Positions 57,001-64,000 of a stretch of DNA of 64,000 nucleotides are shown piece by piece. The position numbers and the translations under genes are program-made. The DNA lies in the NCBI GenBank assembly GCA_964247695.1, contig CAXTVI010000011.1, positions 32,843 through 96,842 of the forward strand, in the 5' to 3' direction. The stretch is from Lichenicoccus sp964247695. GTDB lineage: Bacteria > Pseudomonadota > Alphaproteobacteria > Acetobacterales > Acetobacteraceae. Below the pieces are notes generated by a model. It ran no database searches. It saw only the letters and a list, made by a program, of their open reading frames with translations, and was not told the origin of the DNA. Each line of letters begins with the position of its first letter. Positions within the stretch are counted from its first letter, which is position 1.

Positions 57001-57317
57001 ACCGGCTGCAGATCGGCAACTATATCGACGCCATGGCCCTGGTCGCGAAATGGGCCTGGGCGGCGGCGAGCGGCTACTATGTCCGGCGCGACGCCATGGG
57101 CTGGGAGGATTTCGACCTCTGGCTCAACCTGGTCGAGCTCGGCCAGTTCGGCGTCGCCGTGCCGGAGGTCCTGGCCGGGTATCGCGTGCATGGCAACTCG
57201 ATGGTCAATGCGATCACCGAGCAGTCCGCGAACAAGCAGGCGATGGTCGCCTTTGTCGAGGCCCGGCACCCCTGGCTGCGGCTGCGCATGCGATCGGCCC
57301 GCAAGCGGGTGGCATGA
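54024..57317 (+). CDS. Tri-modular methyltransferase-glycosyltransferase
   Basis: A 1097-residue cytosolic protein. A class I SAM methyltransferase-like module comes first (LVELGTHAGVSYAGFCDA, residues about 53-70; LLHIDGRH; VLLHDTN). A coiled coil (about 273-372) follows with the motif LSWRLTGPLRRVLD. A GT-B module starts near 449 (HVLFVVGEPGTPGATYRCRRNA, then ICPLEAGNVFCEAKSELKYFEAA-like). A GT2 module starts near 853 (VVMTSYNYEAHILEALDSVRAQ, VDDGSTD, LDSDNRL). It probably assembles and modifies a glycan chain. The ATG at 54024 is used over a start 27 bp upstream. Confidence 0.83.
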   Translation: MAQPDPGPLAELLAPGLAPWFRRPTRLGADSAWYGHLPFAQWIVRALRPLQLVELGTHAGVSYAGFCDAVLAEGLPTRCFAIDGWTGDEHAGFYGEDVYTDLARFHAQHYAGFSRLLRCLFDEARDDFPDGSIDLLHIDGRHRLEDVAHDFAHWQPKLSDRAVVLLHDTNVREGDFGVWRFWEQQRRLHPSFEFLHAHGLGVLAVGSQVPAAVLELCAMSDRHAAALLRERFALLGERWEVEYALSLRDRRHAAALRDVASAHETALGTLGERLRQADQHFRDRSVAFGLQRSALADAKATRHAAEQAARREREAAAEQIKALRRDLSSERDVARAERDDACAALAQAQAERDAARREHDAALQAAEHHRGEVGIIHNSLSWRLTGPLRRVLDAMRPKAPALAGPVAAPDALPAPAEAEMPPAAAPDLPLPEADEPSPAQERPPFRVIRHVLFVVGEPGTPGATYRCRRNAAAMRDAGYAAEVVDLFDVDPEILARADLLVVWRAAMSPHIETMFRLAREAGTRIAFDVDDLMTRPELARIEIIDGIRTIGTTEVATQSYFEGMLRTMQAADLCITTTAELAADLRRQCDVVHVLPNIFEGATDRRARYALRRRQEAGDDGLVRLGYAGGTRTHQRDFAQAAPALARVLAARPQAVLVLFREAANKRGLLQMEEFPELAGLADRIEWRDMVPLDDLPDELARCDISLCPLEAGNVFCEAKSELKYFEAALAGACTVASPTGPYRRAIEDGVTGYLAADDAAWEAALLRLIDEPALRRAVARRAYHDALWRYGPWRQAELAAILLGGFAPAREGDEAAARCIELGLRRGDYRARGVPEVPDSELLFAHDRLGEAEVTVVMTSYNYEAHILEALDSVRAQTLELIDLAVVDDGSTDQSVPLVLEWARRHRDRFNRIRILRTVRNAGLGGARNVVFDAAETPWLMALDSDNRLLPEACATLLDAVRAAPRAAFAYPRIRQFGDSETIMGEHPFEPHRLQIGNYIDAMALVAKWAWAAASGYYVRRDAMGWEDFDLWLNLVELGQFGVAVPEVLAGYRVHGNSMVNAITEQSANKQAMVAFVEARHPWLRLRMRSARKRVA

Positions 57318-58261
57318 ACGCCGACGGCCGTCGCAGCCTTGTGCTCGGGGCCGGCGGCTTCATCGGCACCAACCTGTGCCTGCGCCTGCGGGCGCTGGGC
57401 GTTCCCGTCACCGGCTTCGGGCGGGGCGCGCCGCCGGCCGCACTCGCTGGCATCGAATGGATCAGCGGCGTGCTCGACGAGCGCTCGCCCGATCGCCTGG
57501 TGGCGGGTCATGCGCATGTCTTCGACCTGATCGGCGCCGGGCTGCCGAACAGCTCGAACGACAATCCGGCGCAGATCGTGGCCGACGCGGTGCCGGCCAA
57601 GGTGCGGCTGCTGGAAGCCTGCCGGTCCGAGGGCGTGCGCCGCTACGTGTTCGCCTCCTCTGGAGGCACAGTCTACGGCGTCACCGGGCCCATGCCGGTC
57701 AGCGAGGATGCGCCGACCGAGCCGATCTCGGCCTATGGCATCGGCAAGCTGGTGGTGGAGAAGTACTTGGCACTCTACCGACACCTGTACGGGCTGGAGG
57801 CACGCGCGCTGCGCATCGCCAACGCCTATGGCCCGCACCAGGACCCGCGGCGCGGCCAGGGCCTGGTGTCGGCCCTGCTGCGGCGCCTGCTGGCGGACGA
57901 GCCGGTGGAGATCTGGGGCGACGGGCGCATCGTGCGCGACTACATCCATATCGACGACGTCGTCGCCGCCATGCTTGCCTGTCTCGACCATGACGGCCCC
58001 GGCCGCGTGTTCAATGTCGGCAGCGGCATCGGCCGCAGCGTCAGCGAGGTGCTGGCCGACGCCGCCCGCATCACCGGCCGCACCCCGCGCCTGGTCCGGC
58101 GCGCGGCGCGCGGCGCCGACGTCCCGGTCAACATTCTCGACAGCAGCCGGCTGACCCGACAGACTGGCTGGGCTCCCAGGATGGGGTGGGAGGCCGGCCT
58201 CGCCGCCACCGCGGCATGGATCAGCGGCGGCGTGGATCAGCGGTTGAGGAAACTCTTGTAG
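57314..58261 (+). CDS. NAD-dependent epimerase/dehydratase
   Basis: A 315-residue extended SDR with LGAGGFIGTNLCLRL (NAD binding), FASSGGTVYGVTG and the YGIGKLVVEKY catalytic Tyr/Lys, then RIANAYGPHQDPRRGQG and RDYIHIDDVV. This is the UDP-glucose 4-epimerase-like pattern; the exact nucleotide sugar is unknown. The ATG overlaps the stop of the large glycosyltransferase (ATGA, 57314-57317), so they are coupled. Its 3' end overlaps the converging binding-protein gene by 25 bp. Confidence 0.88.
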   Translation: MNADGRRSLVLGAGGFIGTNLCLRLRALGVPVTGFGRGAPPAALAGIEWISGVLDERSPDRLVAGHAHVFDLIGAGLPNSSNDNPAQIVADAVPAKVRLLEACRSEGVRRYVFASSGGTVYGVTGPMPVSEDAPTEPISAYGIGKLVVEKYLALYRHLYGLEARALRIANAYGPHQDPRRGQGLVSALLRRLLADEPVEIWGDGRIVRDYIHIDDVVAAMLACLDHDGPGRVFNVGSGIGRSVSEVLADAARITGRTPRLVRRAARGADVPVNILDSSRLTRQTGWAPRMGWEAGLAATAAWISGGVDQRLRKLL

Positions 58262-59163
58262 TTCTGCGGGGTGACCAGCTCGTACGGGATGGTGTCGTAT
58301 TGCGGCACCTTCTGGCCGTTCGCGAGCTTCACCGCGTCGTCGACCGCCTCCGCGCCCTGGCCCTTCGCGTTCTGGAACACCGTCACCGTCAGGTCGCCCT
58401 TGCGCAGCGCGTCCAGCCCGTCGGCGGTCGCATCGACGCCGCCGATCGCCAGTGTCTTCGGATCGACGCCGTTGGAGTGCAGCGCGATGATGGCACCCAG
58501 CGCCATCTCGTCGTTGTTGGCCGCGATCCCGGTGATCTTGTCGCCCTTGGTGATCCAGTTGTTCATCAGGTCGATCGCCTTCGTGCGCTCCCAGTTCGCG
58601 GTCTGCTCCTCGACGATCTTGATGCTCGGATATTTCGCCAGCACCTCCTTCACGCCCGCGGTGCGGCCCTGGGTCGCGTTGTTGGCGAGGTCGCCCAGCA
58701 TGATGACGAGGTTGCCGTGGCCGCCCATCTTCTTCGCCAGCACGGTCATCTGCAGGCGTCCGGCGAGCTTGTCGTCCGAGGCCACCACGGCGACGCCCGA
58801 CGGCAGGTTGGTTTCGTCGGGCCGGCGATTGACATAGACGATCGGGATGTGCGCGGCACTCGCCGCCGAGGTCATGCGCTTGGTGGTGGCGGTGTCCACC
58901 GGGTTCACGATGATCGCGTCTACCTTCTGCGAGATGAAGTTCTGCACCTCGCTGAGTTGCTTGCCGACGTCGCCCTGCGCGTCCTGGAATTGCACCTGCA
59001 GTCCCGGCACCGACTGCGCGTGCGTCGCCATCGCCTGGCGCACCGCCGTCAGGAAGTTGTCGTCGAAGAGCGCCATCGACACGCCGATATTGAGCGGCTT
59101 CGCAAAAGCCGGCGCAGCGGTAAAGGCGAGCGCGCAGGCGGCAGCCAGCAGGGTCTTATTCAT
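58237..59163 (-). CDS. Sugar ABC transporter substrate-binding protein (ribose/inositol type)
   Basis: A 308-residue periplasmic binding protein of the RbsB/PBP type I group. A signal peptide (MNKTLLAAACALAFTAAPAFA) is followed by KPLNIGVSMALFDDNFLTAVRQAM, VDAIIVNPVDTATTKRMTSAASAA, VVASDDKLAGRLQ and ITGIAANNDEMALGAIIAL. Ligand residues cannot be read with certainty; ribose, inositol and xylitol proteins look alike. It is the last gene of the transporter operon. Confidence 0.87.
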   Translation of the reverse strand: MNKTLLAAACALAFTAAPAFAKPLNIGVSMALFDDNFLTAVRQAMATHAQSVPGLQVQFQDAQGDVGKQLSEVQNFISQKVDAIIVNPVDTATTKRMTSAASAAHIPIVYVNRRPDETNLPSGVAVVASDDKLAGRLQMTVLAKKMGGHGNLVIMLGDLANNATQGRTAGVKEVLAKYPSIKIVEEQTANWERTKAIDLMNNWITKGDKITGIAANNDEMALGAIIALHSNGVDPKTLAIGGVDATADGLDALRKGDLTVTVFQNAKGQGAEAVDDAVKLANGQKVPQYDTIPYELVTPQNYKSFLNR

Positions 59164-59196
59164 TTGGACGTCTCTCCCGTCGTTGATTGATTGGTG

Positions 59197-60213
59197 TCAG
59201 ATGGAGCGGCGCTTGCGGCGGAACTGGTCGGCCATCACGGCGGCGATGATGATCAGGCCCTTCACGATGTCCTGGATGTAAGCGTCCACGCCGAGGAAGG
59301 TGAAGCCGCTGGTCATGACGCCCAGGATCAGGGTGCCGATGACGGTGCCGGTGATGCGCCCGATGCCACCCGACAGGCTGGTGCCGCCGATGACCGCGGC
59401 CGCGATCGCATCGAGCTCGTACGACATGCCCATGCCGGCCTGCCCGCTGGTCGCGCGGGCCGCCATGATGATGCCGGCAAGCCCCGAGAGCGCGCCCGCG
59501 ATGGTGTAGACCAGCATCAGGTGCCGGGTGACGTTGATCCCGGAGACGCGCGCCGCCTGGATGTTGCCGCCGATCGCGTAGGTGTACTTGCCGTAGCGCG
59601 TATAGCGCAGTGCCACGTGGAAGATCGCCGCCACCACCAGGAAGATCAGCACCGGGTTGGCGCCGCCGCCGATTGCGGTGAACTTGTCGGTGAGCATGCT
59701 GACCGGCTGGCCGTGCGTGTAGTAGCGCGCCAGTCCGCGCGCGGTGACCATCATGCCGAGTGTCGCGATGAACGGCGGCAATCGTCCCAGCGTGACCAGG
59801 GTGCCGTTGCAGAAACCGGCGACGGCGCCGACCAGCAGCCCGGCCACGATCGGGATCACGATCGGCAGATCGCCCAGGCCCGGATACACCGCGCGCGCGT
59901 AGTCGCCTTCCTGCGCCAGGCTGGCGGCGACCATGGCACTCAGCGCCAGCACCGAGCCGGAGGAGAGGTCGATGCCGGTGGTGATGATGACCTGGGTGAC
60001 GCCTACCGCCAGCAGTCCGACGATCGACACCTGCAGGATGATGATCAGCAGCCGGCTCGGGTTGCCTAGGAAGCTCTGGCCGCGCAGGGTCCAGCCGAGC
60101 ACTTCGAAGATCAGCGCGATGCCGATCAGCACGCCGAGGATGCTGGCCTCGACCGGCAGCTTGCGCGGCCGTCGAACGCTGCCCGGCACGGCGGTATCGG
60201 CGACCATGGACAT
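59197..60213 (-). CDS. Sugar ABC transporter permease (RbsC/IatP type)
   Basis: A 338-residue inner-membrane permease with about ten hydrophobic segments and the BPD_transp_2 pattern. GIDLSSGSVLALSAMVAASLA and NGTLVTLGRLPPFIATLGMM are recognisable, and SGQAGMGMSYELDAIAAAVIGGTSLSGG is the cytoplasmic loop that meets the ATPase. It lies 28 bp after the ATP-binding gene and 33 bp before the binding-protein gene. Confidence 0.88.
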   Translation of the reverse strand: MSMVADTAVPGSVRRPRKLPVEASILGVLIGIALIFEVLGWTLRGQSFLGNPSRLLIIILQVSIVGLLAVGVTQVIITTGIDLSSGSVLALSAMVAASLAQEGDYARAVYPGLGDLPIVIPIVAGLLVGAVAGFCNGTLVTLGRLPPFIATLGMMVTARGLARYYTHGQPVSMLTDKFTAIGGGANPVLIFLVVAAIFHVALRYTRYGKYTYAIGGNIQAARVSGINVTRHLMLVYTIAGALSGLAGIIMAARATSGQAGMGMSYELDAIAAAVIGGTSLSGGIGRITGTVIGTLILGVMTSGFTFLGVDAYIQDIVKGLIIIAAVMADQFRRKRRSI

Positions 60214-60241
60214 GATGTTTCTCCCTACGCAGCCTGTTCGT

Positions 60242-61771
60242 TCAGCGCGCCGCCAGTTCCATGATTCGTTCCTGCGTCGCCTCGTGCCGAGCGAGGATGC
60301 CGGCGACGCGGCCCTCCTGCATCACCACCACGCGGTCGCTCATGCCCAGGATTTCCGGCAGCTCGGACGAGACCATGATGATCGAGAGGCCTTTCTCGAC
60401 GAGTTCCGACATCAGCCGGTGGATCTCGGACTTGGCGCCGACATCGATGCCGCGCGTCGGCTCGTCGAGAATCAGGATGCGGGGTCCAGTCATCAGCCAG
60501 CGCGCGATCAGCACCTTCTGCTGGTTGCCGCCACTGAGGTTCTCGATCATCGTGTCCATGTCGGGGGTCTTGACCTGCAGCGCCCGGCGCATGCCCTCCG
60601 ACGCCTCGCGCAAGGCGTCCTGCCGCACGAAGCCGCCACGGCAATAATCCGCCACCGAGGCGATCTGCATGTTCTCCAGCACAGAGAGCATCAGGAACAG
60701 GCCGCTCGCCTTGCGGTCCTCGGTCAGGAACGCCATGCCGTGCCGCTTGGCATCCGTCGGCGAGCGGATGCGAGCGGCCTTGCCGTCGATCTCGATGCTG
60801 CCGGACGTGGCCGGCGTGACGCCGTAGATCGCCTCGGCCACGTTGGTGCGGCCGGCGCCGATCAGCCCGGCGAACCCGAGGATCTCGCCGCGCCGCAACT
60901 CGAACGACACGTCGCGGAACACGCCCGGCAGGGTGAGACCGGTGGCGCGCAGCACGACCTCGCCGATCTGCACGTCCGCCTTCGGGAACATGTGCGTCAG
61001 CTCGCGGCCGACCATCAGGCCGATCAGCGACTTCTGGGTGAACTCCGACGCGTTGCCGGTCGCAACATGGGTGCCGTCGCGAAACACCGAGACCTCGTCG
61101 GCGATCGCGAAGATCTCGTTCATCTTGTGCGAGATATAGACGATGGCGCGGCCCTGGTCGCGCAGCCGGCGGATGATGGTGAACAGGTGCTGCACCTCCT
61201 GCTCGGTGAGCGAGGAGGTGGGCTCGTCCATGATCAGGATATCGGGCTCGTAGGACACCGCTTTCGCGATCTCCACCATCTGCTGGTTGGCGACCGCGAG
61301 GCTCGCCACCTCGACGTCCGGATCCAGCCTGATGCCGAAACGGGCAAGCAGGTCGACGGTCTGCCTGCGCAGCGCCCCATGATCGACGAAGCCGAACCGG
61401 CGCGGTTCGCGCCCGACCCAGATATTCTCCGACACCGTCATGTGCGGCACCAGGTTCAGTTCCTGGTGGATCATCGCGATACCGCATTGCATCGCATCCG
61501 CTGGCGCCTGGAACTCCTGCCGCACGCCGTTGACGCGTATCTCGCCCGAACTGGGCCGGATGCCGCCGGCAATGATCTTCATCAGCGTCGACTTGCCGGC
61601 GCCATTCTCGCCCATCAGCGCGTGCACACTGCCCGGTCGCAGCCGCAGGTTGATGCGATCCAGCGCCTTTACGCCGGGGAACTGCTTCGACACGTCCAGC
61701 ACTTCCAGCACGAAGGGATTGGTCCCTGGCGCGTCGAGCCCCGGTCCACCGGACGATGTCGCTGCCGACAT
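60242..61771 (-). CDS. Sugar ABC transporter ATP-binding protein (RbsA/IatA type)
   Basis: A 509-residue protein with two ATPase halves. The first has GENGAGKSTLMKII (Walker A) and ILIMDEPTSSL. The second has the signature ENLSGGNQQKVLIARWL and ILILDEPTRGIDVGAK, while its Walker A is degenerate, as is usual for the second half of RbsA-type proteins. Length and order match the ribose/inositol systems. Confidence 0.9.
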   Translation of the reverse strand: MSAATSSGGPGLDAPGTNPFVLEVLDVSKQFPGVKALDRINLRLRPGSVHALMGENGAGKSTLMKIIAGGIRPSSGEIRVNGVRQEFQAPADAMQCGIAMIHQELNLVPHMTVSENIWVGREPRRFGFVDHGALRRQTVDLLARFGIRLDPDVEVASLAVANQQMVEIAKAVSYEPDILIMDEPTSSLTEQEVQHLFTIIRRLRDQGRAIVYISHKMNEIFAIADEVSVFRDGTHVATGNASEFTQKSLIGLMVGRELTHMFPKADVQIGEVVLRATGLTLPGVFRDVSFELRRGEILGFAGLIGAGRTNVAEAIYGVTPATSGSIEIDGKAARIRSPTDAKRHGMAFLTEDRKASGLFLMLSVLENMQIASVADYCRGGFVRQDALREASEGMRRALQVKTPDMDTMIENLSGGNQQKVLIARWLMTGPRILILDEPTRGIDVGAKSEIHRLMSELVEKGLSIIMVSSELPEILGMSDRVVVMQEGRVAGILARHEATQERIMELAAR

Positions 61772-61780
61772 GGCTGGCCC

Positions 61781-62599
61781 CTAACGAATGGAAGCGGAGA
61801 GAAAGGCGAGGCTGCGCTCGAGCGCCGCCGGTGCGTCCTCGGCGTCGTGCACCTCGGACGCGAACGCCTCGAACGAGATCGCGCCGGCATAGCCTCCGGC
61901 AATCAGGACCCGGAGCTGCCCCACATTATCCAGGCGGTCAGCCGGGCCGACCAGGACCCGGTGTGCATCGCGCATCGCCGCGAGGGCCACGGACGGATCT
62001 TCGACCCCCGAGACATGCACCAGTCCGGTGCGGCCGGGGAAACTCTCCTGCTCGCCTGACAGCGCATGGTGGAAAGTATCGTGCAGCAGCGCGAAAAGGT
62101 CCGCGTGGCCGGTCTCGTCGATCGCATCGAGTGCGTCCCGCTTGCGTCGCAGCGCGCATTCCGCGAAGCCGAGCGGCTCGATCAGGCCGATGATGCCGTG
62201 CTCGGCCAGTACCGGTGCCAGGCCCTTGACCGCGCGTCGCAGGTCCTGGCGGCGCTCGCCGGCGTCACGGCCGTCATCGAGGCTGTTGGTCGGGCACAGC
62301 ACCAGGGCGGAAACGCCGGCATCCCGCGCGTAGGCCGCGAGTTCCAACGCCTCCGCCTCGCGGGCGTGGTTCCACTGCTCGAAGCGCTGCAGCGCGTTGA
62401 TCGAGAGGATCGACACCCCCGCCTCCGCCGCCTGCTCGCGCAGTTCGGAGCCCGGGGTGCCGTCGGCGATGGGCACGCCATCAAGGTCGTTGCGCAGTTC
62501 CACGCCGCGCAGGCCGAGTGTCGCGGCCAGCTCGAGCAGGCCCGGAAACTCCTCGTACGGCGCGGTGACGTGGTTGAGCGCGAACGTCGGTGACGGCAC
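61781..62599 (-). CDS. TIM-barrel sugar phosphate isomerase/epimerase
   Basis: A 272-residue xylose isomerase-like TIM barrel: GLRGVELRNDLDGVPI, SINALQRFEQWN, GIIGLIEPLGF (metal Glu), LLHDTFHHALSG and GYAGAISFEAFASE. It resembles IolE/IolI-type proteins of sugar and inositol catabolism. It is the first gene of the transporter operon, 9 bp before the ATPase gene. The operator and promoter at 62664-62701 control it. Confidence 0.82.
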   Translation of the reverse strand: MPSPTFALNHVTAPYEEFPGLLELAATLGLRGVELRNDLDGVPIADGTPGSELREQAAEAGVSILSINALQRFEQWNHAREAEALELAAYARDAGVSALVLCPTNSLDDGRDAGERRQDLRRAVKGLAPVLAEHGIIGLIEPLGFAECALRRKRDALDAIDETGHADLFALLHDTFHHALSGEQESFPGRTGLVHVSGVEDPSVALAAMRDAHRVLVGPADRLDNVGQLRVLIAGGYAGAISFEAFASEVHDAEDAPAALERSLAFLSASIR

Positions 62600-62663
62600 G
62601 AGGCACTCCCTGAACGCCTGCCGGACCGGCCCCTTCCTGGAGCATACGTGCCAGACAGTCTCC

Positions 62664-62701
62664 TTAATGGAATATATTTTCCATTAAGCCGGAGTTGTCA
62701 A
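62664..62701 (-). promoter_or_regulatory. Promoter with an overlapping palindromic operator (GGAA-N6-TTCC)
   Basis: On the minus strand TTGACA (62701-62696) is followed, after a 17 bp spacer, by AATATA (62678-62673). The -10 box lies exactly in the 6 bp spacer of a 9 bp palindrome, TTAATGGAA-N6-TTCCATTAA (62664-62687). The core matches the GGAA-N6-TTCC operator described for the RpiR-like repressor IolR of Sinorhizobium inositol genes. The -35 box lies inside the bioA coding region and the operator covers its stop codon. Confidence 0.8.
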
Positions 62702-63958
62702 CATGGCGCTGCTGTCGGCCAGCACGGTGCGGATCGCGTGGGTGAGGTGCGACAGGTCGGCAGGCTCGATTGTGAAGGCCGGCGTCAGGTAGACGATGTC
62801 GCGAAACGGCCGCACCCAGACGCCCTTCTCCACCAATCGGCGCTTGAGCCCGTTCATGTCGGCGGGCGGCCGGTCGAGCTGCACCACGCCGATGGCGCCG
62901 TGCACGCGCACGTCCCGCACGCCGGGCAGCGCCGCGCAGGGCGCGAGCTCCTGCGCGAGCTGGCGCTCGATGGCGGCCACCTGTCCGAGCCGGTCCTCGC
63001 TCGCGAACAGGTCGAGCGAGGCCAGCGCCGCCGCGCAGGCAAGCGGGTTCGCCATGAAGGTCGGGCCGTGCATGAGCGCGCAGAGCGGATCGTCGGACCA
63101 GAACGCCTCGAACACGTGCCGGCGCGCCACCGTCGCCGCCAGCCCCATGGTGCCGCCGGTCAGCGCCTTGGACAGGGTGATGATGTCCGGCACGATGCCG
63201 GCCTGCTCGCAGGCGAACATCGTCCCGGTGCGGCCGAAGCCGGTGAACACCTCGTCTAGGATGAGCAGCAGGCCGTGCCGATCAGCCGCCTCGCGCAGAT
63301 GGCGCAGCACGCCGGGATCGTGGAACACCATGCCGCCGGCGCCCTGCACCAGCGGCTCGACCAGGATCGCAGCCAGCCGGTCTGCGTGTTCGGCCAGGAA
63401 CCGGTCGAATTCCGCCACACCTTCGGGATCGCGCGGCAGCGCCACCACGTGATGCTGCGGCAGCACGCCAGCGAACAGGCTGTGCATGCCTTCCTCCGGG
63501 TCGCACACCGCCATGGTGGCGAGCGTGTCGCCGTGGTAGCCGCCGCGGAACGCCAGCAGCCGGTGCCGGGAGCGCACGCCGCGGTTGAGCCAGTACTGCA
63601 TCGCCATCTTTATGGCGACCTCGACCGACACCGAGCCGGAATCCGAGAAGAACACCCGCTCGAGGTCGCCCGGCAGCAACGCCACCAGCCGTTCGGCCAG
63701 CGCCAAAGCTGGCTCGTGCACCAGTCCGCCGAACATCACATGCGGCATGGTGTCGAGCTGCCGCCGCACCGCATCCGCGATATGCGGGTGGTTGTAGCCG
63801 TGGCAGGCGGTCCACCAGGAGGCGATGCCGTCGACCAGAACACGGCCGTCGGACAGACGGATGCGGCTGCCGCCGGTGCCGGCCGCCTGCAGCGGCGCGG
63901 CACCGGACTTCATCTGCGTATAGGGAAGCCAGAGCCTGCCGGTCTCGGTCCCGGTCAA
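62684..63958 (-). CDS. bioA: Adenosylmethionine-8-amino-7-oxononanoate aminotransferase
   Basis: A 424-residue class III aminotransferase making 7,8-diaminononanoate in biotin synthesis. WLPYTQM and GYNHPHIADAV are at the N-terminus; LLILDEVFTGFGRTG and the PLP lysine in ITLSKALTGGTMG are in the middle; LMHGPTFMANPLACAAALAS follows. It ends in MLTTPA and a TAA that is part of the downstream operator. Other bio genes would lie outside the window. Confidence 0.92.
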   Translation of the reverse strand: MTGTETGRLWLPYTQMKSGAAPLQAAGTGGSRIRLSDGRVLVDGIASWWTACHGYNHPHIADAVRRQLDTMPHVMFGGLVHEPALALAERLVALLPGDLERVFFSDSGSVSVEVAIKMAMQYWLNRGVRSRHRLLAFRGGYHGDTLATMAVCDPEEGMHSLFAGVLPQHHVVALPRDPEGVAEFDRFLAEHADRLAAILVEPLVQGAGGMVFHDPGVLRHLREAADRHGLLLILDEVFTGFGRTGTMFACEQAGIVPDIITLSKALTGGTMGLAATVARRHVFEAFWSDDPLCALMHGPTFMANPLACAAALASLDLFASEDRLGQVAAIERQLAQELAPCAALPGVRDVRVHGAIGVVQLDRPPADMNGLKRRLVEKGVWVRPFRDIVYLTPAFTIEPADLSHLTHAIRTVLADSSAMLTTPA

Positions 63959-64000
63959 ACGCGGCCTCGCATCAGCCCGGCATCAACCCCGGATGCGCAG

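Noticed and set aside
53976..57269. Minus-strand frame of about 1100 codons under the large glycosyltransferase
   Set aside because: Shadow of the tri-modular gene; its composition is rich in Arg, Ala and His without any domain.

Overview
The window is GC-rich chromosomal DNA, by eye about two-thirds G+C. It carries housekeeping genes (purB, prs, rplY, pth, ychF, lgt, proC, a tRNA-Gln), an ADP-heptose epimerase gene typical of a Gram-negative LPS maker, and several alphaproteobacterial signatures such as DUF1127, UbiK and a COQ9-like protein. The proteins most resemble those of Rhodospirillales/Acetobacteraceae. That placement is an inference from family resemblance, not a phylogeny.

Layout. 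1-2.4 kb: end of an ornithine aminotransferase gene, a decayed IS1595-type transposase and an SRPBCC protein. 2.6-8.4 kb: purB and small genes, including a membrane-anchored Mrr-type nuclease and a dienelactone hydrolase. 8.5-10.9 kb: nagA-nagB, then a broken chemotaxis-receptor remnant. 11-15 kb: prpB-prpC-prpD for propionate through the methylcitrate cycle. 15.5-29 kb: a compact minus-strand run of eleven genes that reads as one degradative pathway. It has a short-chain dehydrogenase, a Baeyer-Villiger-type monooxygenase and an alpha/beta hydrolase, then a CoA ligase, a thioesterase, paired acyl-CoA dehydrogenases and a fused hydratase/dehydrogenase. A regulator with two TetR-type HTH domains is divergent from it, and an outer-membrane channel gene follows.

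32-36 kb: a hydrolase and a large beta-propeller/GGDEF sensor. 36-45 kb: a long minus-strand housekeeping run (rfaD-lgt-midA-pgeF-lipoprotein-prs-phosphatase-rplY-pth-ychF) with many 1-4 bp overlaps. rplY contains a 100-N assembly gap. 45-48 kb: ubiK, ybjN-like, proC, a COQ9/TetR-like gene, tRNA-Gln and HU. 48.5-58.3 kb: a surface-glycan block with an RgpF-like protein, two very large multi-domain glycosyltransferases, an RTX-like repeat protein and an NAD-dependent epimerase. 58.2-62.6 kb: a sugar or inositol ABC transporter and a TIM-barrel isomerase behind a clear palindromic operator. 62.7-64 kb: bioA.

The most unusual signal is a family of about 80-180 bp intergenic elements. Three copies are visible, at about 15.95, 46.2 and 52.3 kb. 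The two full copies have terminal inverted repeats that differ between copies but stay paired within each copy. All three begin directly at the TGA stop codon of the upstream gene, in the same orientation. One supplies the C-terminal codons of the monooxygenase gene.
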